Source of the DNA: Zygnema cylindricum
Lineage: Eukaryota > Streptophyta > Zygnematophyceae > Zygnematales > Zygnemataceae
Reading direction: 5' to 3'
DNA: 64,000 nt
Assembly: GCA_037447655.1 (NCBI GenBank)
Contig: JBBHKE010003519.1
Span: 434,966 to 498,965 of the forward strand
This document shows, piece by piece, positions 9,792-20,675 of the stretch. Below the pieces are notes generated by a model. It was not told the origin of the DNA. It did no database searches and saw only the letters and a program-made list of their open reading frames with translations. The stretch's first letter is position 1; each line of letters starts with the position of its first letter. Position numbers and translations under genes: made by a program.

Positions 9792-11791
9792 TGCATCGCC
9801 TCTCCATAAGTTTGAGGTTCATCTTGATGAGATAGTTTAGTTACCTTGTTATTAACCTGTTTTTCTTGCAATCTTTTGCTACTTCTCCTCCCCCCCTCAA
9901 AATCTGAGGCCGGAATAGATGGTTCTCGTGGATTCTTTCGAACAAACTCGACTTCTCCCCTATCCCTTGATTCCGAATCAATTTCCACCACGTCTTCCGC
10001 TTCGAGTAGAGTTGTCACTGGAGTTTCCACAGCCGAGTCCTTTTCGGTCTGATTTGTTCCTGCAAGAATGTCATCTTCTCTAAAACCTGGATAGTTAGGA
10101 AGCTCAAAGTCATCGGAATTTTCTGACTCAAATCTGATTTTTACTGACTTCGTATATTTGAAGGGATCTACAGACTTTCCTTCATCCATAACTACTAGAT
10201 GCTTTACTAAGATTATATCTTCCCTTTTTAGATCATAAACTCTATATCCTTTAACATCTTCATCATATCCTAATAAGTATCCCGGTTTTCCTTTAGGATC
10301 TAGCTTCCAATTGGACCGATCAGTATCTAGACTGAAAACTTGACTGCCGAAAACCTTTAAGTGAGATATGTCTGGTTTCCGGCCTGTCCATCTCTCATAA
10401 GGTGTTTGATCTTTTATAGCTAAAGTAAGAACTCTATTCTTGAGGTAATTAGCACAGTTCATTGCTTCTGCCCAAAACCTTTTTCCTATCTTTTTATCTG
10501 ACAACATACTTCTAGCACTATCACTTAGTGTTCTATTTAACCTTTCAGCTACCCCATTCTGTTCCGGATTTTCTGGAATTGTCTTTTGGTGTTGAACCCC
10601 ATCTTCCCTCAGAAAATCCTCAAACTGGTTAGAAGTATACTCTCCACCATTGTCACTCCTTACTCTCTTGATTGGAGTTTCATGGAGTTTTTCGCTCCAT
10701 GCTTTATATTGTCTAAAACAATCCTCAGCTTCGGATTTGTTTTTCAAAAAATATACCCGGGAATACCGAGACCAATCATCAGTTATAGTCATCATAAATC
10801 TCTTCCCCCCCGGTGAGGGCACTTTAGCCGGTCCCCAAATATCTGTGTGTACTAGATCTAGGATTTTTTCTCCCTTGTAGGTGGTTGACTTAGGAAAGGG
10901 TAATCTGTGTGCTTTACCTTGAGCACATCCACTACAGTCACTTATATCATCACTCTCACTGAATTGAATCCCTTCCACCACTCCCATCTTTTTCATCTCT
11001 CTTAACTTATCTAGATTCACATGCCCAAGCCTCTTATGCCACATCATAATATCATGAACACCAGCATAATAAAGTTTCTTCTTTTCATTACTTAAGATCA
11101 GCCTAAACATCCGATGGCTACCTTTCTCAGCAATGAAATAGACATCATCCTCAAAACTAGCAGTAAAGACTCCTTCCCTAGTGCTAGTAAAAAAACCCTT
11201 ATCATCTAATACTGATGTAGAGATAAGATTTTTGTTTAGCTCCGAAATAAACAATACATCGGAGAATGTTAATATGGATGACTTTCCTTCTACTAACACT
11301 TTTAGATCTACCGATCCTACAAGAGTAGTGGTGACTATCCTCCCATCCCCGTATTCTATCTCTACGGTGGGAATCTTTCTTATCTTAGTGAACAGGTGTC
11401 TATCGTTACACATGTGCATGGAGGCACCTGAATCTACAATCCAGCCTGCTTCACCTTTCAATCCACCGTAAGCACATTTCTGCCTTCGTGGAATTTCGAC
11501 CTCATTTTTCGCCTCCAACTCCTCATCTAAAAGGAGCTCATCGTCTTCGTCCTCGTATTCAGCCTCAAGTACTTGTGTCACAAGGGCCATTTTCTTTCCT
11601 CTCGGGGTACCACCGGTCTGCCCCTCCTTTAACCGAAGCTCGTTTAGCTTAGTGCACTCTGCCATATAGTGCCCCGGTTTCTTACAAAAGTGACATAGAC
11701 CTTTGGGAGCCCTTGGTTCGATCTCATCGGCCTGTTTTTTCTGCTCCCTACCCCCATAGTTTCCGACCGGTTTTCGGGAATCCTTGTTCCT
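9792..11791 (-). pseudogene. copia E3 zinc knuckle, protease and integrase
   Basis: A zinc knuckle CHFCKKPGHYMAEC (near 11700-11650) is followed by the protease active site WIVDSGASMHMC. The integrase has an HHCC finger (HKRLGHVNLDK and CSGCAQGK) and the catalytic D-D-E set in HTDIWGP, RSDNGGEYTS and EQNGVAERLNRT. Its C-terminal region includes PYERWTGRKPDISHLKVFGS and ends with EPQTYGEA. The frame is open from 11665 to beyond the junction at 9791 and then reads out of frame through gypsy gag to 9644. Gag and pol share one frame. Missing RT makes it non-functional alone, but these domains look intact. Confidence 0.9.
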
Positions 11792-12592
11792 CTAATCAGT
11801 CGCTGTTGCCAAGGCTTGGCCACTCTTTCCTCCCCTTTGGATTTCAATTGTATTCTCTTGAACGAGAATCATCCCTACCACTGAGTTCCATATCCACCTT
11901 GAGTCAGGCAAGTCCTGCACACGGTAAACTATGTTCACGAACTCATCAGGTAACTTCATTAGTAAACAGTTAACCTTTGCTTTTTCACTAAAATCTTTTC
12001 CCGCACTCTGTAGCTCCATGAAGAGTGTAGCAAGCTCATTGCAAAAATCCAACATATTTCCCCCTTTTTATACATACTCCTTAACTTTCAGATCAGCCAA
12101 CTGTTGTTGCTGAATCGTACCACTTCGGTACATCTCTATGAGAGCCATCCAAAGATCGGATGCTCTTTCTACCTGCAAATGAGGACATGCAAGTCCTTGA
12201 GTGAGATGGCGTAGGATGAAGTGCTTTGCCGCCATATTGTTGAAGTCCCAGGTTTCAGTATCATTCTCCTCATTCCTCGGAATAGGTGACATGAATGTCG
12301 AACCAGTTGCTATTGGTGTGGTCGTCTCCTTCTCCTTTCCTTTGTCCACCACCTCTCCTTCTTTTGTTTCCTCCGTTGAAGGTGGGTCCTCTTTATTGGT
12401 GAATCTGGTTCCTCCAAACCCTGGAGGAATTCCAAGACTTGATGGACGCCCCAACCGTCCACTCACTATCCCCCAAAACCTTTTTTCGCATAGAGCTCCT
12501 ATCATCATACTTTCCCAGTATATGAAGCCAGTTCCATTAAACATTGATACCCTAGAGGGTGAGCCCATAACCTGAAACTCTGAGACCTCCAT
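11792..12592 (-). pseudogene. copia E3 gag
   Basis: Gag starts at an ATG inside the 5' LTR (12592), with MEVSEFQVMGSPSRV reading through the primer-binding site. It then shows FNGTGFIYWESMMIGAL, FILRHLTQGLACPHL and SGTIQQQQLADLKVKEYV. An in-frame stop interrupts at 12068, where relatives have a tyrosine codon, and a second near 11792. Between them lies MLDFCNELATLFMELQSAG. Family knowledge: this is the capsid-forming protein of a Ty1/copia element. Apart from the two nonsense codons the frame is intact into pol. Confidence 0.82.
12558..12572 (-). other. primer-binding site of E3 (half-tRNA iMet)
   Basis: The minus strand reads GGTTATGGGCTCACC directly next to the LTR end. It is complementary, with one mismatch, to the anticodon arm of plant initiator methionine tRNA, not to the tRNA 3' end. 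Internal-tRNA priming of this kind is known for Drosophila copia and yeast Ty5. Confidence 0.75.
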
Positions 12593-12782
12593 AAGTCCTC
12601 AGAGTAGACAGCTTCCAAGAAGCCTTTAGGATAATCCTGACCCCTTTGTGTTCCAACAAAAATAACTGCCACCCTGGCAGACAAAAACCTTGACCACCTG
12701 CACTCCTGTGAAGGCAAGACTTCCCTGAGTTGATAGCAAAAAGAATCTCTGAATTTGCTCCCCTGAGCAGTAAGTTATGGAG

Positions 12783-12803
12783 GGTCAAAGTTGACCTTTT
12801 ATA
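12783..12803 (-). promoter_or_regulatory. TATA box with inverted W-box palindrome (E3 LTR)
   Basis: On the minus strand TATAAAA is followed at once by GGTCAACTTTGACC, two facing TTGACC motifs. The arrangement recurs at the same place in most type-1 LTRs here, for example near 19793, 23026, 36265, 39479 and 42463. TTGACC matches the core bound by plant WRKY factors. Use as the element promoter is inferred from its position upstream of the transcribed U5. Confidence 0.55.
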
Positions 12804-13334
12804 CAGAAGCTCTCTGGGAGAGAGGGTCCTATCTTCTAAATTTTTCTAAGTCCTATCTCTCTCACAGACTCTATCTACTGATGTACGGAACCAATCAGAA
12901 TTGAGTTCCGTACGCAAAAGTACAGCTGCCGATGTACTTTAGGTACGGACAGTGTACGACATGGCCTAAATGTCGACACATGTCATATCTGGATTCGGTA
13001 CCATAATCTCTGGAGATTCCTCGATCCAACGAAATTTCGCCACGCGTCATCCGATGTGGCGATGGCCACAAACCGCCGAAATCTTCCTCCGCGATCTCGG
13101 CGCTAATCCCGGCCGTCCGATTAAATTCGGATTTAATCGTAGCCGTAATAAATACATGCGCGATATTTGTTTCACTTATGAAACAAATGCGCGGTATTGA
13201 TTTTGAGTCCATACCGTAATCCGTACTCTATGTATTACTGGATCTATGTATCCCGTAATGTGTTATAGTTAAATGAATTATCGTACAAATAGTCATATAA
13301 TTAATTATCAAACTATATAGTACGTAACACTACT

Positions 13335-13424
13335 GCTAGACCTAACGGCTAAGGCTACCGACAACTTCCTGTCTGCCGGCCGGTAGGTACAGGGATCAAA
13401 TCCTGTCGCCGGCGCATAACTTTT
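13335..13424 (+). ncRNA. antisense tRNA-like Pol III unit in E3 LTR
   Basis: Reads CCTAACGGCTAAGGC (box A) and GGATCAAATCC (box B) and ends with TTTT at 13421. A GCCGGC inverted repeat brackets the box-B hairpin. It lies on the strand opposite to E3. Confidence 0.6.
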
Positions 13425-13624
13425 AATTAAATAAATAAACCCTAATATTAAATTCCCGTAAACCTCAGGATAGCCAAGGTAGCCATGGCTCTAGCTTCCT
13501 CCCCAACTTCTCAGTGACTGCGACAAGTTTGAGAGTTTGGAGAGAGAAGTTAGAGATAGACTGCCTCGACTTCTATATTTCTTTTCATACCTAGAAAATA
13601 CTAATAAAACCATTAGTTTCTACA

Positions 13625-13890
13625 CTTGGGTGGGAGAACGGTTGGGAATGGAAACCTATAGTGTCTTGTACTTTCTTGCACCAATCCTGCTTCCACTAGG
13701 ATTTGTACCTTAGCCGTGAATTTTTTTTTTTCCTTGAAGCTGAAGGGATACTGCTTCTACCAAATAGTCGCCGTCTCCTGTATCAAAGCGATATGGAAGG
13801 GTGTACCTTTGTAAATGCCAACGTCGGTTTCATGAGAACATTTTTGTTCTCCTCTTTTGAGGGCCGGGCTTAGCTGAGGTCAGAGCTTTT
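13625..13890 (-). pseudogene. gypsy B reverse transcriptase, N-terminal scrap
   Basis: The minus strand encodes AKVQILVEAGLVQESTR followed by PTVLPPK, matching gypsy A RT (AKVQTLVEAGLVQESTGLHG), and starts in the pre-RT block near 13890. It is cut at 13625 by the copia E3 LTR. Stops are present. Confidence 0.75.
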
Positions 13891-15200
13891 GGTCCAATTA
13901 TCTTCCTTTTCCATCGTTCAAAGCTTTCGGGGCTCCACGGCATCCACCGCGACGCCAAACTTCCATCTCCATCCCACCCACAAACCCCGTTGTTGGGAAT
14001 GGAAAATGTATTTCTCCTGCCACTCTCCCCTCAAGCTACAAGTTGCCCGCACTGCTAACAACTTTGGAGCCAAGGTAACTATCCCTGACTGAGGAGACTA
14101 TAGACTAGAAAAGGCAAGAGAATGATTAACACCCATGTGACCGCATTCGATCCATGCCCGTCCGGGTAGTCTACACCTCTGGAGTCTAAAATACTTGGTG
14201 CTGCTGTTGTTGCAGGTTGGAATCCCTTTGCCTATTCTTGTTCCTCGACCGTCGGTATTGTCCAAGCTCCTGCCTTGCTATTGAATAGCATTCTTGCCTC
14301 TCCCTTTCGAAATGCATGACTATTGGGGAAGGAAACTAGGGTTGGCAGGGCTTGCGGTGGGGCCTCTAGTTTGTTGCACTATAAGAATGAAGGAAGATCA
14401 TCCTTTGTCACTGGAGTGGCCATCCGCCCTAGTCCAAATATTTGTTGCAGAGTTATCTGGGGATCTGTTTCGTGGTTTTGTAAGAGTTGGTGGAGGACTC
14501 GAGAAGGGATTAGATTAGTCCAATAAGCCGTAACTCTGTGAGCCCTTGATCCCACTTACGCTGCATCGAAAACAAGTTGAGCCCCTAGAACCTCCTTAAC
14601 TTGATTCCAGCTATTAGCGACCTGTTTTCTTTTATCATCTCCCGGATAGACGTTCTCCAAGACGTACCCCACTGGTGTGTCTTGAAGCTTCTGCAGCCGA
14701 AAATTCATAGAATCATCTGAAAGAATTTTTGATTTCCGCTGTCTTGATGTGCCTCACCTTTCCTTGCTAGAGAGTATTCTTGACACCACCATCTTGTTTC
14801 TACCAAATCTACTCGTTCCAGCATGGTTAAATACAGTCCCATGATGTTGTCAACATTTTGGGGAAGACCTCAGTGAGCTATGCAGATTGCGAATACGGGA
14901 AGTTGTTGGGGATAAATTTGGTGAAGTTGTTGTAGTCAGTGTTCACTGAGAGCCCAAGCTTCGACTGACATTTCCACGGCTACATAAGACTCCACCTTAT
15001 ATCTTGCCTTTGAAACAGCTTCTAGGTTCAAGCTGATTCTAGAGAAAAGTGATTGTATCCGGATTCCGGAATATGGAACTGATAATGACACCACTTGTCG
15101 ATTAAATTTTTGGCTTTCGTGCAGATCCTCCAAAGATTATGACCGAGGCTTGGAAGTCTTATCCTTGGCAAAAGTAGCAGAGAAAGACTAGTCCACTTCC
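13891..15200 (-). pseudogene. gypsy B C5 DNA methyltransferase (decayed)
   Basis: Colinear with the gypsy A enzyme. KFNRQVVSLSV and YKVESYVAVEMSVEAWALSEH mark the motif I side. The motif IV equivalent is RWWCQEYSLARKGEAHQDS, with catalytic Cys kept but Pro and Gly lost. EEQE followed by AKGFQPATTAAP marks motif IX. Several stops and shifts break it. Its position between protease and RT is the same as in gypsy A and C. Confidence 0.78.
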
Positions 15201-15900
15201 CGCCAATGTGTGGATACCTGTGATAATATGCTTTAGTATCCCTCTTCCCTCCGCTTCGAAATAAGGAATTGCTATGTTACCATGGCGATGTTTGTGGCGC
15301 TGACGAGGAGTTATCATGGAGTGTGGGTGGTATAAACAAGATAACATCCGAAAACGGAAGCATTGGTTTTCCCTCGATTCCATAAATCTAAGGGTACCGC
15401 CACTTTGGTCCCCTCCGGATCCTTAAGGTTCTGAACTGTAAGCTGCTCTATACACACACTTAAATCCATATTCAACCTTTTCCAAGTGGCCATCCCCAAC
15501 AAAATTTCAAACTGCTTACCTTCCACCACCTAGAAGGGAAGTTGGATTTGGACTCGCTGACCCGTGTCATCGAAGAACTCGATTAGCATAGCATTCATCA
15601 TCCCGTGGACCGGTTGGTTCACACTGCTAACTCTGCTCTGGCATATGTTGTTGGGGCAGATTTCCGGCTAAAGTTCCTCATGCATTTGCTGCAAAGCCGA
15701 AGTCATTATTAAATTTGGGAGTGCTCCGCTGTCAACACCTGCATCGTAGTATCTTCCGTATCCGTTGATTTTGAAATTTCGTGTCTGATTCAGGATAAGC
15801 GCCACGGATAACGTCTTATAATCCATATCCATCATAGAGGTATTTGGGTCTGCGGAGAATGAAACTGACGTTGATTGGTCTGCCAAGTTTCTTTTCTCCC
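15201..15900 (-). pseudogene. gypsy B aspartic protease
   Basis: The frame 15886-15668 reads DYKTLSVALILNQTRNF and DAGVDSGALPNLIMTSALQQ, with the D-S-G-A signature of retroviral-type proteases. The next frame contains VEGKQFEILLGMATWKRLNM and VAVPLDLWNRGKTN. This copy keeps the protease active site that gypsy A has lost. It lies directly upstream of the methyltransferase in element order. Confidence 0.75.
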
Positions 15901-18900
15901 CTCCCGAGTGAATTTCCGTGCCTCAATGAGGATTTCTTCAGGCAGGTTACGGACAAGGCTAGTGTTTTCACATGGGTGAGGGCGTAGTGCATGAGGTGCC
16001 TTACTAGCATAACTGCTGGTTTAGAGGAAGGAAGTTGAGTTTTTGGTGATGAAATGGGGGAGCCTGGTTCGACCAGTTTCTCTGGCTCCCCCCCCCTACT
16101 TCCTCACTTTCATTGTCTGGTTCCTCTGCGAGAAGCATTTCTGGTGTGTTATCCTTCGGGTGTTCTACCATATACCCGTCGAACTAATCTTGGTTGCTCT
16201 GTTTGTTGTTCTCTTTTACCTATTTTTCCTTCTCCCTTTTTTTATTGGTTTTGTAATCTTTGAATTCGGGAGGCAATTTCTTCACGGTAGGGGGAGGCAG
16301 ATTGGTGGGTTTGAATCCAAGATCGATGCCGTTGTTCAGAATCACCGACAGGGGAGAGAAAGACAGTGGTCGCGTGACCTTTCTGTTATAGTCCACTTGG
16401 TCTAGTTTCTGCTTGTCCTTTCTTTGCTCCAATGTTGAGTTGCAAAGTTGTTTGCGACTGTCTCCCACGCCTACATTTCAAGCTCTTGACACAAAGGTAC
16501 GAGCATGGTGAGCCTTAGGAGGTTCCATATCCCACCCCATAACATCGTCATGATCACCAACCGCTATGGATTCTTTTTTAAGCTCTGCTAGCTTTTGTAG
16601 TAACCAGTGTTTCCTACATTGGAGTTTTTGAGGGGCCGTCGAAGCAAGAGTCTGAGAGGAAGATTCTAAACGCAGGGCGGCTAATTCTGTAGCCATCGCG
16701 ACCATTTGCTTGCTTTGTTGCTGGATGGTATTCTCTGGTGTGAGTCTTGCTTGACTTGCTGGTGCTCCTTCTAGCTCTTCCATTGTGCGACCCCCTTAAA
16801 GGTAAAGGAGCAGGAGGGAGAGAGGATTAACGATAGTTTTTCCTCTGCAGCGAAACAAACCGTACTACATCATCTCCTTTGGGACCCCATTCTTTCGGAA
16901 ACATTAAACCTACTTATATCCCATGAAGCCGCAAGCCTCACACTTGGAGCCCTCACTGGTGTATTTTCTCTTTAACTCATTGGATATTTGCGCATCATCA
17001 AATTTTGGGAGTTTGATTTGTCTAAACTGAGCTTGTGACATTTTGGCAAATTTGGACAGGGGAGTTGGACGGTAATTGTCCTTGGTTACTATGTTTTATC
17101 TTCTGATCCTCCTCCTTCTTTCCATTTCAGGTGTTTCTTTGCCCTTTAGCTCTCTCATTTTCCCATTCCTTTTTCTTTAGGGCAAGTTCAGGTTTGAGAT
17201 TTTGTGGGCAGCCCTTCCACCTATGACCAGTTTTGCTGACAGTTCAATCAATTGTACAGGAAGACTCGGTCGTCGGCCTCCATAGTTGGTTATGATCCGC
17301 TATCAATCTCCTGCTTCCCCTTTAGCTTCCGCAAAGCTAGAAGTTCCACTGCTTCCTCATTGTCAGAATGCATTTCTCCGACAATCCCTGCAAAACTTCC
17401 CCTGCCTTTGCATATTACCGCCTTTTCTCTGGTTTCACTTTGAACCAAGTGGTCGATGAGTTTCATGGTGATCAGCAAAATTTCTTTAGCAGATGGAATG
17501 ATATCCTAGATTGCTTGGAATGCAATCATATTGTCGAGTGTAGTATGCCCCATGGGCTTGAAAGAATTCTGGACTGCGATGAAATATTTGGTATCCATAG
17601 CCGAAAGTTTGGTCTTTTGACAAAGGCTTAACAGTGTGTTAAAAAGTGTTTGTGGTGTCTCACTTTGGAGACAATGGTATTCGTAAATTCCTTGATAGCA
17701 TATTCATTCCTCTCGGTGAAGAGGAGCCTCTAGATGTTCAAAAGAGTGGTGCACGGTGTAGGGTTTGCGACCATCGTAGCAATAGCCCGAGCAACCTGGA
17801 TAGCATGCAATTGATTGACAAAAGCTAGCCCCTGTGCTTGTAATTTTACGTCTTCTGTGAATGTAGGTGTGATTGGAGTCACTACAGCCGAAGCCAGATC
17901 TGCTTCCGCTTGGAAGACAGTTGCGTCAAGAATTGGGTTTGAAATCTTGATGTTTCGCGCCATTAGAATGGTTTCTACCTCTTTCAAGTCCACCAAAGCC
18001 CCCCCGAAGAGGTAGTTGACCATCATCGGGAAAAGTGTAGTCTTGAAGTCATCAAGGATTTCTCCTCCTCTATACTTTTTTATATTGGATTGTGTGAAAG
18101 ATTCCCACAACTGTTCAAAATCGGAGAATACAATCCGTGAACTGGCCCCTGTAAAAATCCTTACGTCCCTAATTTCTTTCTCCTCCTCCGCAAGGTTGGT
18201 GAACTGGTCCGAGGAAGGCTTGTAGGAACTAACAAATTGAGCCGGTGAAATGACCATGGATCCTCCTCTTCGAGATCTGAACCGCTTCCACCTCCAGTAG
18301 AAGAGATTGCCCTGAGAGAGGGGGATCCTCCCCCCAATGAGGAAGTTTTTGTTGTTGAATATATATTTAGAGGGTTAGTGGTTCCAACTGGCCTTATTGC
18401 GATCCTCCTGGGTTCAAGTGGTGTCCTAGAACGACGACCGGTTTTGAGAGGTGGAAGATTCAATTTGGGACTGTTCAAATGAGTCCCTCGGAGTGATGAA
18501 GATAAACGAAAAGATGGAGGCCTTTGCCTCGGATACGATGTAAGTCCACGAGCAGTGCGTTCAATCAGGATGAAGGTGGGTTTCAGTAGCTGGATGAGGG
18601 CGATCGGCGATAAGAAGGTGAATAGGTTGCGATGATGGTTTGAAGAAAGGCGAAAACAGCAAGAGTTTGCGCAGCTAACCCAGATGAGGCGACAATGATT
18701 TCTTTTAGGTCGGCCGAAGGCCTCGTTGGCTGGGAAGAAAGAGGTGATGGAGGAGTGGTCGGTCTCAATGAAATGTGAATCCTCTCGTCCGGTTGGAATT
18801 CCACCAACGCTTTTGCAACAGATGAGGCCTCTATCGTGACAAAGGTGGGAGCGTACCAAGGAGAAGCAACAAATTTAGGACGAGAATCTGCACCCAAACT

Positions 18901-19425
18901 CTTCCCATTAGGTCGTGTAATTTCCCCCCGTTCCCACGGAAGAGGAGTATCTCGGTTAGTCTTTGAGAGAGGAAGCCCTAGTTGCGTCTCCTAGATAGGA
19001 GTGGTTCCTTGAATAAGTGTTCTAGGGTACGATCTTGTCATAGGAGAAGTGAGTATTTGCTCGCTGAGAAGCCCACTAGACCTACACCACGCTTCCCGAA
19101 TAAGGTTCAACTCTTGTTCCAACGATTTTTTTTCTTTCAGCCTCTGCTGCTTCCTAGTCTACAGTGACGGGTCCGGCCCCTACCGTAGCCTTACCGGATG
19201 CCAAAACATTTACCAATTCATGAGCCCTGCTAATTACCCTGGTCAAGTTTGCTATACCCAGATCGGGACCTCTGGATCAGGGTCCTAGATTGTTAGGTCT
19301 TGACTGCCACAATCCTCCGGAGGTCGAACAGTTGGGGCATCTGGAGGTGACTCCTCAGATGCGGCTGTTGCGGGAGTAGGGAACGTCTCTTCCCTAACTA
19401 CTGTGGTGAACTTGCCTTTGGTGTC
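15901..19425 (-). pseudogene. gypsy B gag, main part
   Basis: From right to left the reading shows DSRPKFVASPWYAPTFVT (near 18890), AQFVSSYKPSSDQFTNLAEE (near 18250), IVFSDFEQLWESFTQSNIKK and then SETREKAVICKGRGSFAGIV (near 17440). The zinc-knuckle region near 17205-17260 (CQQ, then a shifted GHRWKGC) and 16900-16970 (SEGSKCEACGFMG) is frameshifted. An Arg/Lys/Glu-rich stretch (EAERKKIVGT) near 19130 may be a coiled coil. Many frame breaks. The N-terminus continues beyond TR-GAG1 at 23902. Confidence 0.7.
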
Positions 19426-20662
19426 TGAAATTCTATAGGCTCCATTGCCCACAGAATTCGCAGATCCAAAAGAAGCTAATCTAGATAGTGCCAACTCCAA
19501 GTTGATATAAACCCAAATAAATGATCCCTTGACAATAAGAACCCCAATACACCTTCACCCCTGTGAAAAGAAGACCTTTTGTGTGCTCAGTTCCACCACA
19601 GAATGCAAAGCTTGAATATGTGATTTGGACAATATTCCCCACTTTGACTTTCCCACTGAATAAGTGCCACCCTGACCGCCACGCAAAGACTCTGACCGAC
19701 TACTCCCTTGTGTAGCTTAGTCTCCCCTGAGTCGGCAGCAAAAAGAATCACTGAATTTGCTCACCCGAGCATTAAGTTATGGCTGGTCAAAGATGACCTT
19801 TATAGTTACAAGCTCTCTTAGAGAGAGGTACCGAAATATCACTAAGTCTTAGTCTGCCTACTCATGACTACCTACTACTAAACCCTAGTCCAATAGGAAC
19901 ACTATATAGTACAAAAAGGTACAATGGGCGATGTACTTATTGTACGACCATTGTACGACAAGGTCTACAAGGTGACACCTGTCAAATCGGAAGCCATGGT
20001 TCCTCCTCCCATCTTCTCCGGTATCAAATAATGTGGCGCCACGTGGCACTGCGTGACGCTATCTCCGTATGCCGCCAAAAGCTCACTTCGCGTGGCGGCT
20101 ATAATGCCGGCCGTCTGATCAAAACATATTTTACACGGTTCAGATTCGCGTACATGCAGGAATTGCTCCTTTTGGTTAGTCTGCTATTAATTAGTTATTG
20201 CGTTAACGTTTATGTATTTATGGAACCCCTCACGTGTAATGTTTCGATAACGCCTTATTAATTAAGGCTTACATCTACAAATATAACCACAGACCATGGT
20301 TCAAATCTGGTTTGGAGCAGTTTTTGGTTATTTGTTAGTTTGTTAGAACTCTCTTCTTGTCCATGTATAAATACCTATTGTACCCTACATATGCCATCGT
20401 TTACTCTAAGCTATAGGCTAAAGCTAACGTTTGAGTAGGATGTAGGTACCAGGATCAAATCCTGGAACCGTCATAACCATTTTGGTACAAACTACGAATT
20501 AGTCTATCCTCTTTAGACAGCCATGGCTCTAGCTCTCTCTGGTCTTCAGTGACTGCAACAAGTATGGGGACCGGAGAGAGTTGAGCGAGAAGTAGGTTGC
20601 CTTTGCTGACTTACTCTATTTATTTTTCCAATACAGACCTAGAAAATACATAAATTTCAACA
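19426..20662 (-). repeat. 3' LTR of TR-GAG1
   Basis: Begins TGAAATTC and ends TTTCAACA in window orientation, followed by the reversed purine tract CTCCCC. It is about 98% identical by eye to 22664-23901. It carries the type-1 modules: TATA with GGTCAAAGATGACC near 19793, antisense tRNA-like unit, and U3 hairpin at 20518-20590. Confidence 0.92.
20405..20483 (+). ncRNA. antisense tRNA-like Pol III unit, TR-GAG1 3' LTR
   Basis: Box-A-like TAGGCTAAAGCTAACG is followed by CCAGGATCAAATCCTGG, a 5-bp stem with a 7-nt loop exactly like a tRNA T-arm, then TTTT at 20480-20483. If transcribed it would run toward the internal region, antisense to the element. Confidence 0.6.
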
Positions 20663-20675
20663 CTCCCCTTTTTTT

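Larger units (their letters stand above)
9792..13624 (-). mobile_element. copia E3, 5' half (LTR, gag, protease, integrase)
   Basis: The element runs from its 5' LTR at the right (12573-13624) through gag, protease and integrase and stops abruptly at about 9792, just after the EPQTYGEA block that precedes RT. RT, RNase H and the 3' LTR are missing. On the left it is fused to gypsy A gag. On the right the LTR abuts gypsy B RT. It is the best preserved protease-integrase in the window. Confidence 0.85.
12573..13624 (-). repeat. 5' LTR of copia E3 (type-1 LTR)
   Basis: In window orientation it runs from TGAAACTCTG to TTTCTACA. It has the TATA box with a palindromic GGTCAAAGTTGACC (12783-12796), the conserved U5 with TTGCTCCCCTGAGCAGTAAG, the antisense tRNA-like unit and a U3 hairpin around 13480-13560 with long complementary arms. 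It meets gypsy B coding sequence at 13625. Confidence 0.83.

Noticed and set aside
13335-13424. True host tRNA genes in the LTRs
   Set aside because: Boxes A and B and a T run are present but a complete cloverleaf with a good anticodon loop is not, and the units always sit in the same place of an LTR. Annotated as tRNA-like instead.
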